Shown here piece by piece: positions 36,075 through 48,790 of a stretch of DNA of 64,000 nucleotides (the stretch's first letter is position 1; each line of letters opens with the position of its first letter). The notes below the pieces were generated by a model. The model worked only from the letters and a program-made list of their open reading frames with translations. It did not search any database and had not been told where the DNA came from. The translations under genes and the position numbers were made by a program. This DNA is from Paralichthys olivaceus (Eukaryota > Chordata > Actinopteri > Pleuronectiformes > Paralichthyidae), in assembly GCF_024713975.1 (NCBI RefSeq), contig NC_091102.1:18387001-18451000 (forward strand), written 5' to 3'.

Positions 36075-39000
36075 TGCAGTGGTCAGCCCACTTTGAACCT
36101 CATCCCCACGGTGGTTGTGTGCAGCAATCATACATCTTACTTGCTTTCTATCTCCACACACAACCAACCCATTATTACTGGTTGAGACTAAAGTTCATGT
36201 CTCTTACACAAGGTTTACACCAAGCTGTTATTTCAGTAAAATAGTTTCACTTCAATGGGTTTTCCCTGTACCGCCTCTCTCCACTAGGCCAAAGCAGTAC
36301 TTCTGAAAGCCATTTATTCTATCACATAATTTTGGTAAATAAACAATGATATTTTTAAAGTGAGGCAGTTTATTTTTAAAGCACATTTCTTACTCAGTGG
36401 TACAATTCAAGGTGCTATACAGGGACATTAAAATCAACACAGAGACAACATTTAAAGAAATCAATTCAAAATTAGAAAGCAAAATAAAAGAGATTAAAAC
36501 AAGAGTACTAATAATAGGAACTTTATTTGTAAAGCACTTATCTAAACAAGTTTATAAAGTACTTCACACACACACAAAAGAGTAGATTAAAAGAGGTACA
36601 AGTAGGATGAATCTGTATACTAAATAATTCTGGAGACAAATAAAATGAATAAAATCAATCAAATAAAAATAGAACAAAATACAATGAGGGTACGAACTTG
36701 TAAAATAGTTAAGTCTAATGCACTTGTGAATAGATAGGTTTTTGTATCTGGATTTAAAAGGTGCAATGGAAGGAGACCATCCTAAGACCATGAGGTGGTT
36801 GGTTCCCATGCTGTTGCTGAGTAGGAACTAAAAACTGCTTCTCTATGTTTAGACCTTGTCCTGGGCACCACCAGCAGACCGAACACCAGTGATCTCAAAG
36901 GTCTCAGGGTTAGATTGCACTTATCATATTTGTTGTGTATTTGGAGCAGCTCCATGAAACAATTTGGAAGTGAGCAGTAAAACTTTATACTCACATTTTT
37001 TAAATCAACCCTGTGACAAGGAATTTAAGAACAGATTTATTGAATTGAATTGAAATGTGTTTTTTTTATGTGGTTTGGAGTGTAAGTATGACAACTCCTA
37101 ATTTGTTGGATCTAGTTCTACAGCTAATATCCACTTCCCTCTTTCACTGCCAGACGCATCAATGAGAAGTCTGTGTGGTGTTGTGGCTGTCTGCCCTGCA
37201 CACCTCTGCGGATCGCAGCCACAGCAGGACACGCTGTCTGCGTGGCCTATCTGATCGCCCAGGGAGCCGAGGTGGACCTAGTTGATGTCAAAGGCCAAAC
37301 GGCGCTCTACGTAGCCGTGGTTAACGGTCACCTGGAATGCGCCCGGATCCTCCTCGAGGCCGGAGCGGATCCCAACGGAAGCCGGCACCACCGCAGCACC
37401 CCCCTGTACCACGCTGCGCGGGTGGGAAGGCTGGACATTCTGCAGGAGCTCATCCGGTGAGGACTGGTGATTTACATCTGTGTTAAAACAGAACATTTAA
37501 ATGTATTCTTACCTTTCATAAACAGGTTGAATGAGAGGAGTTTACACACAATACTGGAAAATATAATTTATCTCAGTCTTGTTTCGTGTCTCACGATTGA
37601 AAATTGGTGACAGGTAAGAGAATGTCTGTACAGTTGGGTCCATACGTATGGCACCGCTTTTTCATCCTGAGATCTTTGTTGTTGTTTTTTCAGTTTTGCA
37701 TCATCAACACACCCACTCACTTGCCATTATCCATCATCCATCATCCAGAGGATCTCCTGCTGTTTTCTCCCACGGGCTCTTTCTGAATTTTTACTGTGGG
37801 TGCTAACTCCAGAGAAAGTCTGGAGCCTCTGACTTGGACATTTTCGTTCTCACAGATTATCTGGAGTTTATTTATATGTTTTATTTTTTGTTCTTGCAGA
37901 TTGTGTAAAGGTTAACTTTTTGATCTGCAGGGTTTTCACTGCTCCAGGCAGAAGTTCTGTCACCTGACATTATTCAAAACATCAGTTCAAGGACAGTAAT
38001 CAAATTAATATGAAGAAAACCTAAAGAGAAGACATACACTCTCTGCCCTCTACATACCATCTCATTTTGAATCTAGATGCATTCCTCAATATCAACATTT
38101 TTGTACTCAAATTCAGTTCACATATTTATAGTGAAAATACCCTCTCTCAGGTGTTATCTGAAGATGTTAAACAAACAAGTTGTAAAACTATATCCATGGT
38201 TCTCTCTCTGTTCAGGTTCAATGCTGATGTAGACATGGACCACCAGCTGGGCCCTCGGCTCCTCTTAAGCGCCCGAACCCTCAACACTTTGGTGGTGTGT
38301 CCCCTCTACATTAGCGCTGCCTACCACCACCTCCACTGTTTCCAGCTGCTGCTCCAGGCCGGCGCGCAGCCCGACTTCAACTACAACGGGCCTGTCTGCC
38401 ACGAGGCTCTGACCCGCGGCCTGGCTTCCTGCCTGCTGGATGCCGTGCTGCGTCACGGATGTGAGGTGGCCTTCATCCACCTGCTGCTGGACCACGGGGC
38501 CAACCCGGCTCTTGTGCCCTGGGATGAGTCAGCACTGGAGGCTCCTAATCGAAGAAAAGTGGATCCTGAGGCCCTCAGGATCTTCCTGGAGGCGAGGAGT
38601 GAGTAAAAATAATGTGTCGTTCAATAATTTGTGTGGATGTGAAAAGTCCCATTTGTGACTGTGAGTGACTGCGATGAATAACATGTGTCTAAACTCTCAA
38701 AGAGCTGCACATCATTCAGTAAAGAACTGACAGTCTAATACAGAGTGTGAATGAGTAGGAGTCATTTTGAACATAGAGGTGGTTGTTGTGAGAGTTGGCT
38801 CACTATCACACTGTCATGACCGACTGACCTGAGTACAGCAGAGCTACAGATAATGTTATTTCTAACATTTGTGGATGTCCTACAATGACAAGTTGGAGGA
38901 TGTTGCTCAGGAGGTAGAGTGGGTTGTTCACTAACCAGAGGGTTGGTGGTTTGATCCTCGGCTCCTCCAGTCCAAGATACTGAACTCCAAATTGCCCCTT

Positions 39001-39889
39001 ACATCTGTGCCGATAGTGTGTGAATAGTGTGTGATAGAAAAAAGGGCAGCATATAGAAGGTCTTTATGAATGTGCATGAATGGGTGAATGTGGTCATTAC
39101 TGTAAATCACTTTGAAGGGTTGATAAGAATAGAAACATTTAGAAATACAGTCCATTTACAAGTTAAAATATCTGGAGTGGTTCAATGACTTCAACTCAGA
39201 CATTTTATAATAACTCACAATCCTGAATCTTCCTCTTAAAGGTCCATGTGTAAGATTTAGGTGAAAGGGATCTATTGGTTATATAAAATAATCCTAGAGA
39301 TGGTTTGACTAGATAGTTTCAGCTAAATTGTACAAATAGTTGTTTCTTTACCCTAGAATGAGCCCTTTGTATTTAAATACATTATATTTGCATCAGTAGT
39401 CCAAACTGGACAAACTCAACACCTTTTGACTTTTTATGACAACTGAAGGTTTTATTTCATGTTTTGAAGAGGAGGCTGAGATGAGGGGTATTCGGCTGAA
39501 ACGTGACACTCCACCACTAGATGTCACTAAATTCTACACACTGAGCCTTTAATGCTTGTTAGAATTAACATCATCATCATTTCACACCACTCATTGACAG
39601 CTGAGACTATAAACCCCACGTAGTAACTACATGACTGACAAAGGCAAATAAAAAAAGTTTCACACTGAGATAATTACATGATGATATGAAAGAAAAAATA
39701 CCCTGTTATCATAGTGCAGCTGCTAAGGAGCTCCCTCTTTTGCTTCCTCTCTTGTCAGGACGCCCTCGCAGGCTGACGCACTTGTGTCGGATCAGGATCC
39801 GTAAAGCGATGGGCAAGAGTCGCCTCATCCACATACCTTCGTTACCTCTGCCAGAGCCAATCAAGAAGTTCCTGCTTCACAGAAATTGA
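34217..39889 (+). CDS. asb1: Ankyrin repeat and SOCS box protein 1, five exons, 353 aa
   Basis: Exons: 34217-34322, 35390-35528, 37154-37456, 38216-38598, 39759-39889 (1062 nt with the TGA). All junctions are GT-AG and in frame. The start context is AGGATCATGG, and the acidic/proline-rich first exon (MADSGPEAPADGDDPP) diverges from mammals, as expected. From GRNLKEWLQEQFCD on, the match to ASB1 is very close. Ankyrin-type repeats can be seen at about 57-82 (MRLHNAAYVGDLDTVRNLL), 97-129, 130-162 (QTALYVAVVNGHLECARILL), 163-195, 208-240 and 252-281. The C-terminal SOCS box (about 313-352) has a BC box LTHLCRIRI that fits LxxxCxxxI for Elongin B/C, and a Cul5-box-like LPLPEPIKKFL. The protein is a substrate receptor of a Cullin-5 E3 ubiquitin ligase. 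Human ASB1 is 335 aa, so the gene looks complete. It follows traf3ip1 in the same orientation, as in tetrapods. Confidence 0.97.
34390..34870 (+). repeat. Dispersed GGGGACA/GTTAGGG-type repeat in asb1 intron 1
   Basis: The segment carries 'aggacctttttcacagaccctgt', 'tatggggacaaaaagtaggtcccc', 'gttagggttaggcaagtagtt' and 'aagtctcctggaga', ending in a TG/AGTG microsatellite. I know this series as a common fish intronic repeat but cannot name the family. It fills about half of intron 1 (34323-35389). Confidence 0.6.
35982..36072. repeat. (CA)n microsatellite in asb1 intron 2
   Basis: About 45 uninterrupted CA units. Open frames read through it on both strands (His-Thr or Val-Cys runs) are artefacts. 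Confidence 0.98.
36363..37050. repeat. Probable dispersed repeat fragments in asb1 intron 2
   Basis: Text such as 'cagtttatttttaaagcacatttctta', 'aactttatttgtaaagcacttat', 'gtttataaagtacttcaca' and 'ttgaattgaattgaa' resembles the 'TTTATTTGTATAGCAC' type of fish dispersed repeats. Family and limits are uncertain. Confidence 0.45.
38901..39160 (+). mobile_element. tRNA-derived SINE
   Basis: A tRNA-like head shows an A-box-like TGCTCAGGAGGTAGAGTGGG and a B-box GGTTTGATCC at 38948-38957. The body has 'agatactgaactccaaattgcccc', 'gtgtgtgaat', 'atgaatgggtgaatgt' and ends 'agaaatacagtccatttaca'. It is the fullest copy of the family seen at 6240-6463, 54505-54965 and 58855-58930. It lies in asb1 intron 4. 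Confidence 0.7.
39236..39552. mobile_element. TTAA-flanked MITE, copy 2 (317 bp), asb1 intron 4
   Basis: TTAA at 39236-39239 and at 39549-39552 bracket AGGTCCATGTGTAAGATTTA ... TAAATTCTACACACTGAGCC. It is shorter than copy 1 because the 'gaggcggccatgttttt' part is missing; the flanking sequence is otherwise collinear. Confidence 0.8.
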
Positions 39890-39985
39890 CACCACGCAGC
39901 TTCTCGTCTTCGACATCCTACGCAAACCTTCAGTCAATCTCAAATACAGGCCACACAGCTGCAAAACACCTAATTATTTTCTAAT

Positions 39986-39991
39986 AATAAA
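39986..39991 (+). promoter_or_regulatory. Poly(A) signal of asb1
   Basis: AATAAA lies 97 bases after the TGA at 39887-39889, giving a 3' UTR of about 120 bases. Longer forms cannot be excluded. Confidence 0.6.
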
Positions 39992-40015
39992 CTGCTCTTA
40001 ATATAATTTCTTCAA

Positions 40016-43000
40016 CACTCCTGTTCCTGTAATAATTGAATGAAATGCTTCCTAACTTATCGAAGAAGCCTCGCTGTGTCCTGTATTGTGGAAAATGTGT
40101 GTCTATATCCTAAATGTTTACCAGGAAATGTCATGGTCATACTAAATAGTGTGTTTAAGCTCATTTACCACACTGAGAATGTCATTTGTTTTGCTATTGA
40201 AACATGCCATGTAATAGATATCCACTTTAGATGCAGAGTAACATTGCTCCAGCTCCTTGGATTGCTCACTTATCTGTAGTAAACGTACATTTTCAACCGT
40301 TTACCAACTCTCAGCCAGAGTTCAGCTCATCATTGTTCAATTTAGCAGATCAGTAGCCAGTGTTATTATTTAGCTTCTCGTTATGCATTAGCCATGTGGA
40401 TTAGCTTGACAACGTAAGGGCTGGAGCCTGCAAACTTCTAACTTCTAACAGTATAAACTGTGTTTACATTAGTGTGGGGTGGTGAACGATATTTAATTTT
40501 TTTTGCTGAATGCCTTAAGCTTAAATTTTGGAAAATTGACTTATAGACTGAACAAACCAGAACTACCAATGATAAAGCAGAACAATTACGTACATGTATG
40601 AAAGGAAAAACACATGTATTAATCTTAAATGAGCTGTTTAGGCTCCTGGATCCTGACCAAAACTAAAGAAGCAAGTTTACAGTTACAATCAGAAGCTTTC
40701 AAACAGTTTTGTTAAAGCCAGTGAATCTTCCTCTGTTGACGCTCACAATCTGTTGAAAAGTAAAATGTATTTATGAAAGAATAGAATAAGTTTGTATTTA
40801 TTGAAAAGAAAGCTGCCCTTTATGTGAGACTGTTATCTGTCTCATATGTTTACTGTTCAACATGTTGAAATGTCCATGCATTTTGCTTTGTATATCCCAT
40901 CTTTATTTTCCATATGAAATGTGAATACTTCTACATTCTCTCCTGTGTGTTAATTGTTTAAAACCACGTGGGTGGGCTAATGTGCCACCAGAGATTCTTC
41001 GAAAGTAAGGTCACTTTCCGTGCTTCCTGTTCTGTTGGCCATCTCCTGAAATCTACATGAGCACATTGTTGCTCCTCCTTCACTCACAACCCGTTCCAAG
41101 ATCTGCTCTAGTCCATTATATCTCAGTAAATGTCATGGATAGAGTCTGGAGTTCAGGTTTGGCAGAAAAGAGACCCCGTCCATCAATATCAGGGCAACAA
41201 ACCCACAGGTGCTGCAGGCTTCTGATCCAGTGATCCAGATTATCATTTAGAACTAAACAATAACATAAGCCCTGATCTGACCTGATCAGAGTCACATGAA
41301 GCCTCTTCAAATAGTCGTTCTAACATGAGGGTCTGATTTTCTATCTTGCAGGGTTGTCTGGGAAAAAAGAAGAACTTTAGTCTTAGTAGACCCTTACCAA
41401 AACTTTGCGGCATCCTTATTAACCACTTTTAAATGATGTTTGAATGTGTCAGGTTATAGGAGTTACATTAAATAACAGTGTAAAAATAATTTCTATATGA
41501 GAGTAACTTTAGCAATAGTATTCCACTAAAAATAAAACAGGAGGCAAGTTAGTTTGTTAGTCTAGAGTTCCTGGCTCAAGTGACATCTACATTTCATTTA
41601 GTGTTTTTTAGCCACACTAGCAGAGTGACTCCAGGGAAGACAGAGTAACTCTGTCAATATGAATGGATTGCCACGATCAGTGTTGACATTTTAGGATTTA
41701 TAGTGAAATTTACAAAATGATAGCTTAGGCCTATGTGGTTATGTCATCTGGAACAAATACTGCAACTATATGCACCATCAGGATGAATTGATGAACTAAA
41801 AACAGTCTCAGCGGCTTCCGCGTAGTTAGTGTGTATTTAGCCAATGTTTGCAAGTCAACACACAAAACCAACATGCTGAGCATGTTAGAATGCAGATGTT
41901 TGCTCCATTGTGTTCAAACACTGTGCCTCATAGAGCCGTTAGTTAGTTAGTTAGTTAGTTAGTTACGTGACTTGATGACATGTTCCACTATGTTTTGCTG
42001 CGTTACATTTATTGCGTTACACAAAGCACTACACATCATTGCACGATAATAATAATAACAGTAAGAATCCAGTACATCTCATTAACATGAAACATAGACT
42101 CACTAAAGAGCTGGGTTCACAGTGGCATCCTGTCTTTTTTAGTGCTGCTATGGCTGCAGGCACCAGGCGGTTGCTCAAGCAGGCCCTGTTGCAGCTACTG
42201 TCCTGTACCTGTGTCCTGATGTTGCAGTGGCATTTGAATTGGTGAATGACTTCATGTTGTATTGAGGTTGGGATGCATGTAATGGGTTTAGAGTTGAGTT
42301 CCAAGAAGTTGGGTTTGTGAAGAACTAATGGTCGTAAATTTAAGTTTTAACCCAGAGGCTTATCAGCCACTCAACATGTTTTGTGAACTAAACTGATCAT
42401 TAAAATGGTTGACAGAGAAATATATCTATTTCCTGCAGCCTTGCGTTTTGTCTGATTGTCCCTATTTATCCCAGAATTTGTGATGGGGTGCTCCAAAGGA
42501 AGTAATAAAATTAAACACAATAATGATGAAGCTCTGGATGGGGGCATTTATTATTGTTGTTTAACTGATAATGAAGCCAAGATAATGATGGTTGAGAAAA
42601 CCACAATTTGGTGAAAACCCAACTGGCCCAGTGGAAAAAGCCGAGCCTGGGAACCCTGAGTGGAAGCAGCAGGGGCAGATGAGGACTCTCTGTTCAAAAA
42701 AAGCTCTGGCAGAGACCTGAGAAGATGCACTGGGACGCTTTCTGCAAACGCCTGGGGCAGAATGAAAGGTTTTCTATCCTTAGCAGAGGACAGTAAAATG
42801 TTTGTGTGTGAGCTTGTGCACAAAACTGTCACATGAGGGCTCTAGATGGCACTGTCCTCCTTTCAAGCATGGCAGACATGTCAGTGTCTTCCAATATCTC
42901 TCCTCTTTCTCTGTCTTGCATTTCATTTTCATCTTTGCCTTTGTCCGTCTCACTTTGTCTCTTTGCCCATTTCCTTCCTTTCGTCAGCCTCTCCTCAGTT

Positions 43001-44077
43001 TGGTGCAGAGGATTCAGCTGTGAACCTCAGCATGTGTCCTCAAGGGCCTCATCCCTTCAGATGTCATTAAAGCGACTCTTTCATTAGCAGAGCACACAGA
43101 GGAACACAGAGCGAGCTTCTTTTGCAATGGTCCATGAGTGCAGCGGAGATTTGGACAGTTTGGTGAACCGCTATCTTCCTGTGGGGAGTTTCCACTGCCA
43201 CAGGCTTCTCTTTCAAGTCAAACTTATTTTATGTAACAGTGCGTTTAGAAGAGCAACCTACTAGTTTTGTTGTGGACGTACTTTTATAAAGTTATTGCAT
43301 GAGATTTTACATAGAGAATTGTAATTCTAAGTGAAATATCAGTGCAGAGGTAAGACAACTCTTAATTTAAAGATAGTATAAGATCCAAGTGACACTTTTC
43401 CTTTTTCAAAGCACATGAACTTCACTGTCACTGGCTCAGTGGTGAATGCTTTGCAGCTGAAAACTCCATCATTAACACAATTCAAACACTGAAGCTGTTT
43501 TCTTTGGTCTTGAGGAGAAACAGCGATGGTGAAAATGGTTTGTTTCCTCAGAGAATCACTGCGAGCCTGGAAAAAGCTGAATGGTGGTTTTCATTCCTCA
43601 GTTTATTTGAACCTCAAACTGCAATCAAAGGTCTGAGCAACCTCTGCTAATATCACCGCAGTGTTCCGCCTCAACTGGGGACCAGCGTGCCACTCGCTTC
43701 ACAAGGCCACCGCAGCTTTTAGACGAGGATGAAGGTTGTTTCCATGGATGTGGTGTTTTCATATAAACTTGTCTTGGTGTGTGCGTGCTCATTAGTCTCA
43801 CAAAGGTGTTGGCTGTGTTTTTTTGATAGATATGAAAGCCCTGCGTCAGTAAAAGACAGGGAAAATATGTGTTTGTTTAGATGAAAACTCACCTGTAAGT
43901 TGTTATAGTTCAACCACAGTCACTGGTGTCTACCTCTTTATCAGGCTGCCTGCTCTCCTGCACTTGTGCTGGCAAGTAACCTGTTTGGTAATTGGCACGC
44001 ACTTTAATTTGAATGATCTCATCCCTGAGGCTTTCCGGAACGACATCACTGCGTGTTTACCACTGCTGCAAACACAT

Positions 44078-44141
<64 letters not shown>

Positions 44142-45494
44142 ACACTAAGGTATTGTACTTCTGACCCAATGCAATCGGAGCTTGATCAGCCTCAAGCTTC
44201 AAACTCTCGTATTGCTGCTGCACAGCAAGGGTGAAATTAGTCAAAACACAGAGCAGCTTAACGTGACTCACTGAGATCACATGAGAGTTTGTCGTCCTGC
44301 GGTCCAAGAAAAGCAACCTTTTCCGCTTGAGCTCATGACATATCGATTGAACAGGAAAGCCTGGGTGTTGGCGAATGAGCGCATAAATATTGATAATTTT
44401 TCACTCTCGTGTCACGCTTTAACCCAGCACATGTGGATTACAACTCCACGTCCGGAAGCACTTTTCCTCCATTAAGGCCGTCTTGCTCTATAAACGGCTC
44501 GACCGGTGCTCTGCTGCAACACTCACAGGGAAGTCCTCCAGCTTTATTGATATAATTAAGGAGTGCATGGTTTGGAAATATTGGAAGAATCTTTACTTTT
44601 AAACGTGTGTTTTAATTAAAAACCTCAGAACAACATAATGAGTCTCAATTTGACTGGTTTCCAAAGGAGCCGGTGGTCATGAAATGTGGCAGGGACAGGA
44701 AGGATGTGAAGTGATTGCTTCTGTAATTACTGTCACAGTCTGTAACTTTGACTCTTATACTTAATTAGTTCCTTCTCATTTGAGTGATGTTTGGGCATTA
44801 CATGCGTAGCCTGCTGCGGCTTTGTATGGTTTGCTTTTTTAAAAACAATGAGGCTGTAGAAACTCAGAGGAAAAGCCTGGAAGCAGCTGTTCTCAGTGTG
44901 AAATTTAAACAGACAGAAAAATGACATATTGCATTATCCATATACACTCATTAGCAGTGATGATCGGAAATGAGCAGTGGAGCTATGTGTGGAAAGCAGA
45001 CCTATTGGTTGGTTCTGTTCTTGCTTCCCTCCGTTATAATACTTTACTTTAAATGCTGCTAATTAGGCTTTATAAGGCATCATCGGTTCATTATGAAAAG
45101 TTCCCTGGATTTACACCATGGTGAAAGACATCCTGGTTCAACACTCAAGCTATAACATAACACAAAAGTACACTTATAAAGTGTTTTTTTTCCAAAATAG
45201 TGGCTATGAAAGACACAAATACAAATAAATGAATACAGTTTGGAATGACAATGGTTATTTATCTTTTCTATGTTTATTTATTTCAACATTTCTACACTTC
45301 TTATTTATTTATGCATTTATTCATACATTTTAGTCAATTTCTATATTTATTTATTGTTCATTTCAATATGTATTTATGTGATTATATATTTCTACATTAT
45401 TCCATAATGTATCTATTTCTTTTTTTATTTACTTAATTATTTTTATGAATTTGGCATAATGCATTTCCTAACCTCTAAGTATTTAAGGTGGGGG
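40016..45494. other. Gene-poor sequence downstream of asb1
   Basis: No gene is recognised. The stretch holds a (GTTA)n run at 41939-41965, (CA)n at 44080-44146 and a TTTAT-rich stretch at 45240-45440. Complex, less AT-rich patches near 42840-43160, 43610-43720 and 44380-44560 may be conserved non-coding elements, which cannot be tested here. Confidence 0.4.
44080..44146. repeat. (CA)n microsatellite
   Basis: About 33 CA units with one AT interruption near the right end. Confidence 0.97.
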
Positions 45495-46745
45495 TACCCA
45501 TTTCAGGAGGCTACGATCCATGCAGCTCCAGGAAACATGAGAAGCCCTGTCTGAGGCAATCACTGAGAAAAAGTCTCCATGACAAGAAGCAGCCTGGTTC
45601 TGCTCACTGTGAAGGAGATGAAGGACTGTGAGGAACAGTGGAGGACCAGGTATCTAGAGAGAGACCTGCACCAGGAGAAGGCGCAGAAAGAGGAATCCAG
45701 CAGCAAGGCACCCGTCATGGAGAAAGTGAACCTACTGGAGGCTGAAAAGTACCACCTCAAAGAGGACCTCACAAATAATGATTTCAAGCAGTAAAGAAAA
45801 GGTGAGCCTGGGCCAAGAATCAAAGCCTAGAAGACAGAGCCAGCAGTGACGGGAGAAACCAACAGCAAGGTGCATGCAGATGAATGGATGAGGAGGGAGG
45901 AAGAATGGGGGAAGAGGGAGGGTGAGACTGATGACCGGGTCACTATTGAAAGGCAGCCTGAGACACAAGTGAAGTGGAAGTTTATCCTGAAACTCCTGGA
46001 AAATTACTTTTCCCTACCCTCCCAAACCTCCAACCCTTTCCCCTTCACCACGTCTTACCTTACCCAGACTCTTCCATTTCAGTGGCTCTAAACTCCAGAG
46101 GAGTGTAGACACCGGGCGTGTCTGGAGCAGAGCTGAAAGTTTATGGACACAACAGTTGTTTTGTTTGTACTCTGGGTATCTGAGTTTGAGTGCTTGGGGA
46201 TCATTTAATGGCAGCATGACAATGTCCATTAGGCCAAACTACCCATGTTTAATTACTTCCGTAGAGCCCAAGTGCTCATGGGAAGGATTTTCCGCCACTG
46301 AGGAGTGAGAGTGGGTGTCTTGGATGGGGAACAAAGCCGTGGAGCTGTCGTGGATGGCAGGGTTTGAAGAACTGTGGGTTGGAAGTAGGGGTGGGTGGGT
46401 TGCTTGAGGGGTCTCCTCCTCGTCCTCCTCATCTTCCCTCTCTTTCCCGCCCCCCTCAGAAAATGAACCAGCAACTTTTGGGCAGCTTCCCAAACCGCTG
46501 TTTGACAACAACATGGGTGAGAAGAAACCCCAGTTAAACAGAAGAGAGGACGAGAGGAAGAGAGCCATTCGATGGCCACCACTGTGGGAATGTTGGAAAC
46601 TGTGCTTTCCTGAGGCCTTGGGAATCCCACACCAGAGCTGGAACCTGCAGGCATGGAAAACAAGGCTTGCCTCCCACGAGAGGGGAGATGTCAGATGGAG
46701 AACAACATCATTTGATCACTTGGTGTGGGGGAGCTGGCAGTGACG
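45495..46745 (+). pseudogene. Degenerate coding-like tract, unrecognised
   Basis: Plus-strand frames in 45495-45795 carry a coiled-coil-like segment (EEQWRTRYLERDLHQEKAQK and LLEAEKYHLKEDL) broken upstream by stops and apparent frameshifts. At 46465-46520 a pyrimidine-rich acceptor (CCCGCCCCCCTCAG) and a GTGAGA donor bracket an exon-like ENEPATFGQLPKPLFDNNM. The following frame runs open to 46743. I cannot name the parent gene. It may be a decayed gene copy, or a poorly conserved gene whose exons I cannot join, or chance. Confidence 0.25.
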
Positions 46746-48712
46746 CACTTTCTCTGCTGTGCACAACACAACATTTAACTGATACAAAACTACAGACAAA
46801 AGATTTGTTTGCCTGTGGTGCAGAGGTTCTCTCCATCAAATTAGCTGCAGAACACAGATTCCCCAGATTCAAGGTGTGCCCATTTAGTTCAGCTGCAAAT
46901 TTCTCTGTCAGCATGCACTACAGCATGATATACCTATATATCTTTGAATCTTGAATATACATGTACTTAGAAGTGATAAGGGCCTTTACCTGGGACCTGA
47001 TTCTGAGGCCCAGAGGTTCTAATGCTTTGTGATTAATCAAATTAACACAGAACTCTGGGCAAAAAGCAACTCATGAACAACGTGTTGTATTTTATATGCA
47101 CTATACTTACTCAAACCATCATCCACTTACATCTGGGCATTCTGCAGTGGGAATGAATACAATCAGTATTTGATCCTCAGTCAAATGACTCTCACACAGG
47201 TTGTTATCAGCTCTGGCTCTGATTGGCCGTGATGAAAACATGGCACCAGGGTAATCATGCTAATTTCTTCATCTTTATTTTGGCAGTCTAGCCACTGGTG
47301 CTGCAGCTTTTCTGGGGCAACGTTATGATGTGCATTGAACTTCCGGGCATAGAGGAACAAAGTGCAACAGGTTTTTTTTTTTTTCATGCAAGATGTAAGA
47401 GAGATCCTCCCAATTCCCCAAACTCCGCTACTGGCAAACAGAAAGGAATCAATTGCCTTTACTACTTACATTACTGCGTTATTGTTGGATTGTCTGTTTT
47501 TGGAAAGTTAAAAAAATGTTGGACACAGTTCAGTTGGACAGAGTCAGAAAGGGGGTTTCAGACCCTGTTAGAGAATCTGATCAGCACAGTTTGAAGCAGA
47601 GTGACGCTTTCACTCTTCTGGCCTGAGATCAGATTCCTTCTTTTATTCTCTATTATCACAGGGCCATGCAACTTTCTGTCTCACTCTCATTAATCCTCTT
47701 TGCCCATTGAGATACTGTCACTGGATCTTTTCAAATCTAAAATGACCGGACTAAGTGCAAATATTACAGAGATAAAGCAGAGAACACATCATTAAAGGTA
47801 TATAATAAATGTTCATCAACATATGATTTCATTTTGTATCTAATATTTTACATTTTTAAAGCAACCAACAACTAAATAATGATCTTACAAAGGGGCTCAT
47901 ACAAATGCGTGGGAAGTGAAAAGACAGTTTTCAATCCAAAAATCCCAAAATGGGAAACCATTTGAAAAATGTAAAAATGGTAATGTAATGCTGACGCTTG
48001 GATAAAAGCCTTCATATGTGCATGTGTGTCTCAGTGTACAGGTGCAGCTGCGAGGCCTCAGCGCAACACCACATCAAATCAACCATTTCCTCCACTGATC
48101 TGCTGGAAAGAGCAAGAAGAGTTAAAAAGACATTTAAGGAAAATAGTTCTGAAAACAGACAAAAAAAACTGAGGTCTAGATACGTAGAGTAAGAAATAAA
48201 AACATTAAGTTAGGATTTACTTAAATATGTGAAATATTCTATACATGGTATGAAACATCTTATCTGGTGTGTGTGCGCGTTTGTGCCAGTGTGTGTGTGT
48301 GTGTACTGTAATGTCAAAAACAATGAAACAGCATCTTATAATCCAAACATTCCTTATGGGATTCATTATTGCATGAGGTAAAACAAACTACTTGCATTAA
48401 AGTAATTGACACTGCTACTTATTGAACAGAATCAGTTTGGTCTACCAGATTTTAACTTTGTACACACAGACCGGGCTGCACGACCCACACCCATCATGCA
48501 GATTGCAGTAACAAGGTCTTGATCCATTCTGGCAGTGTTTAGCTCTTGATATAGATACACAATGATTTAATGTGCACTGGGAATAAAGAGTGTAGGGATG
48601 AGTGCAGCATTGCGTGACCGTGAAGCCAACATCCTGTCCTCAGTAAATTCCATGGAGGAGCGTGCGGCTCTTTTGGTTTCCGATGCTTTTTCTAGAGTCC
48701 CGGCAGAGAGTG

Positions 48713-48714
<2 letters not shown>

Positions 48715-48754
<40 letters not shown>

Positions 48755-48790
48755 TGTGTGTGTGTGTGTGTGTGTGAGAGTGTGTGTAAG
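48715..48790. repeat. (TG)n microsatellite
   Basis: TG dinucleotide tract with a few GAG interruptions. Confidence 0.95.

Noticed and set aside
35711..36244. 177-codon frame with a His-Thr run
   Set aside because: It reads through the (CA)n microsatellite in asb1 intron 2 and has no family resemblance.
38901..38975. tRNA gene suggested by A-box and B-box matches
   Set aside because: No cloverleaf can be closed, and the segment continues into the SINE body shared with other copies.
46239..46663. Minus-strand frames with acidic EDEEDEE tract
   Set aside because: They lie opposite a polypyrimidine stretch (CTCCTCGTCCTCCTC) and have no splice or family support.
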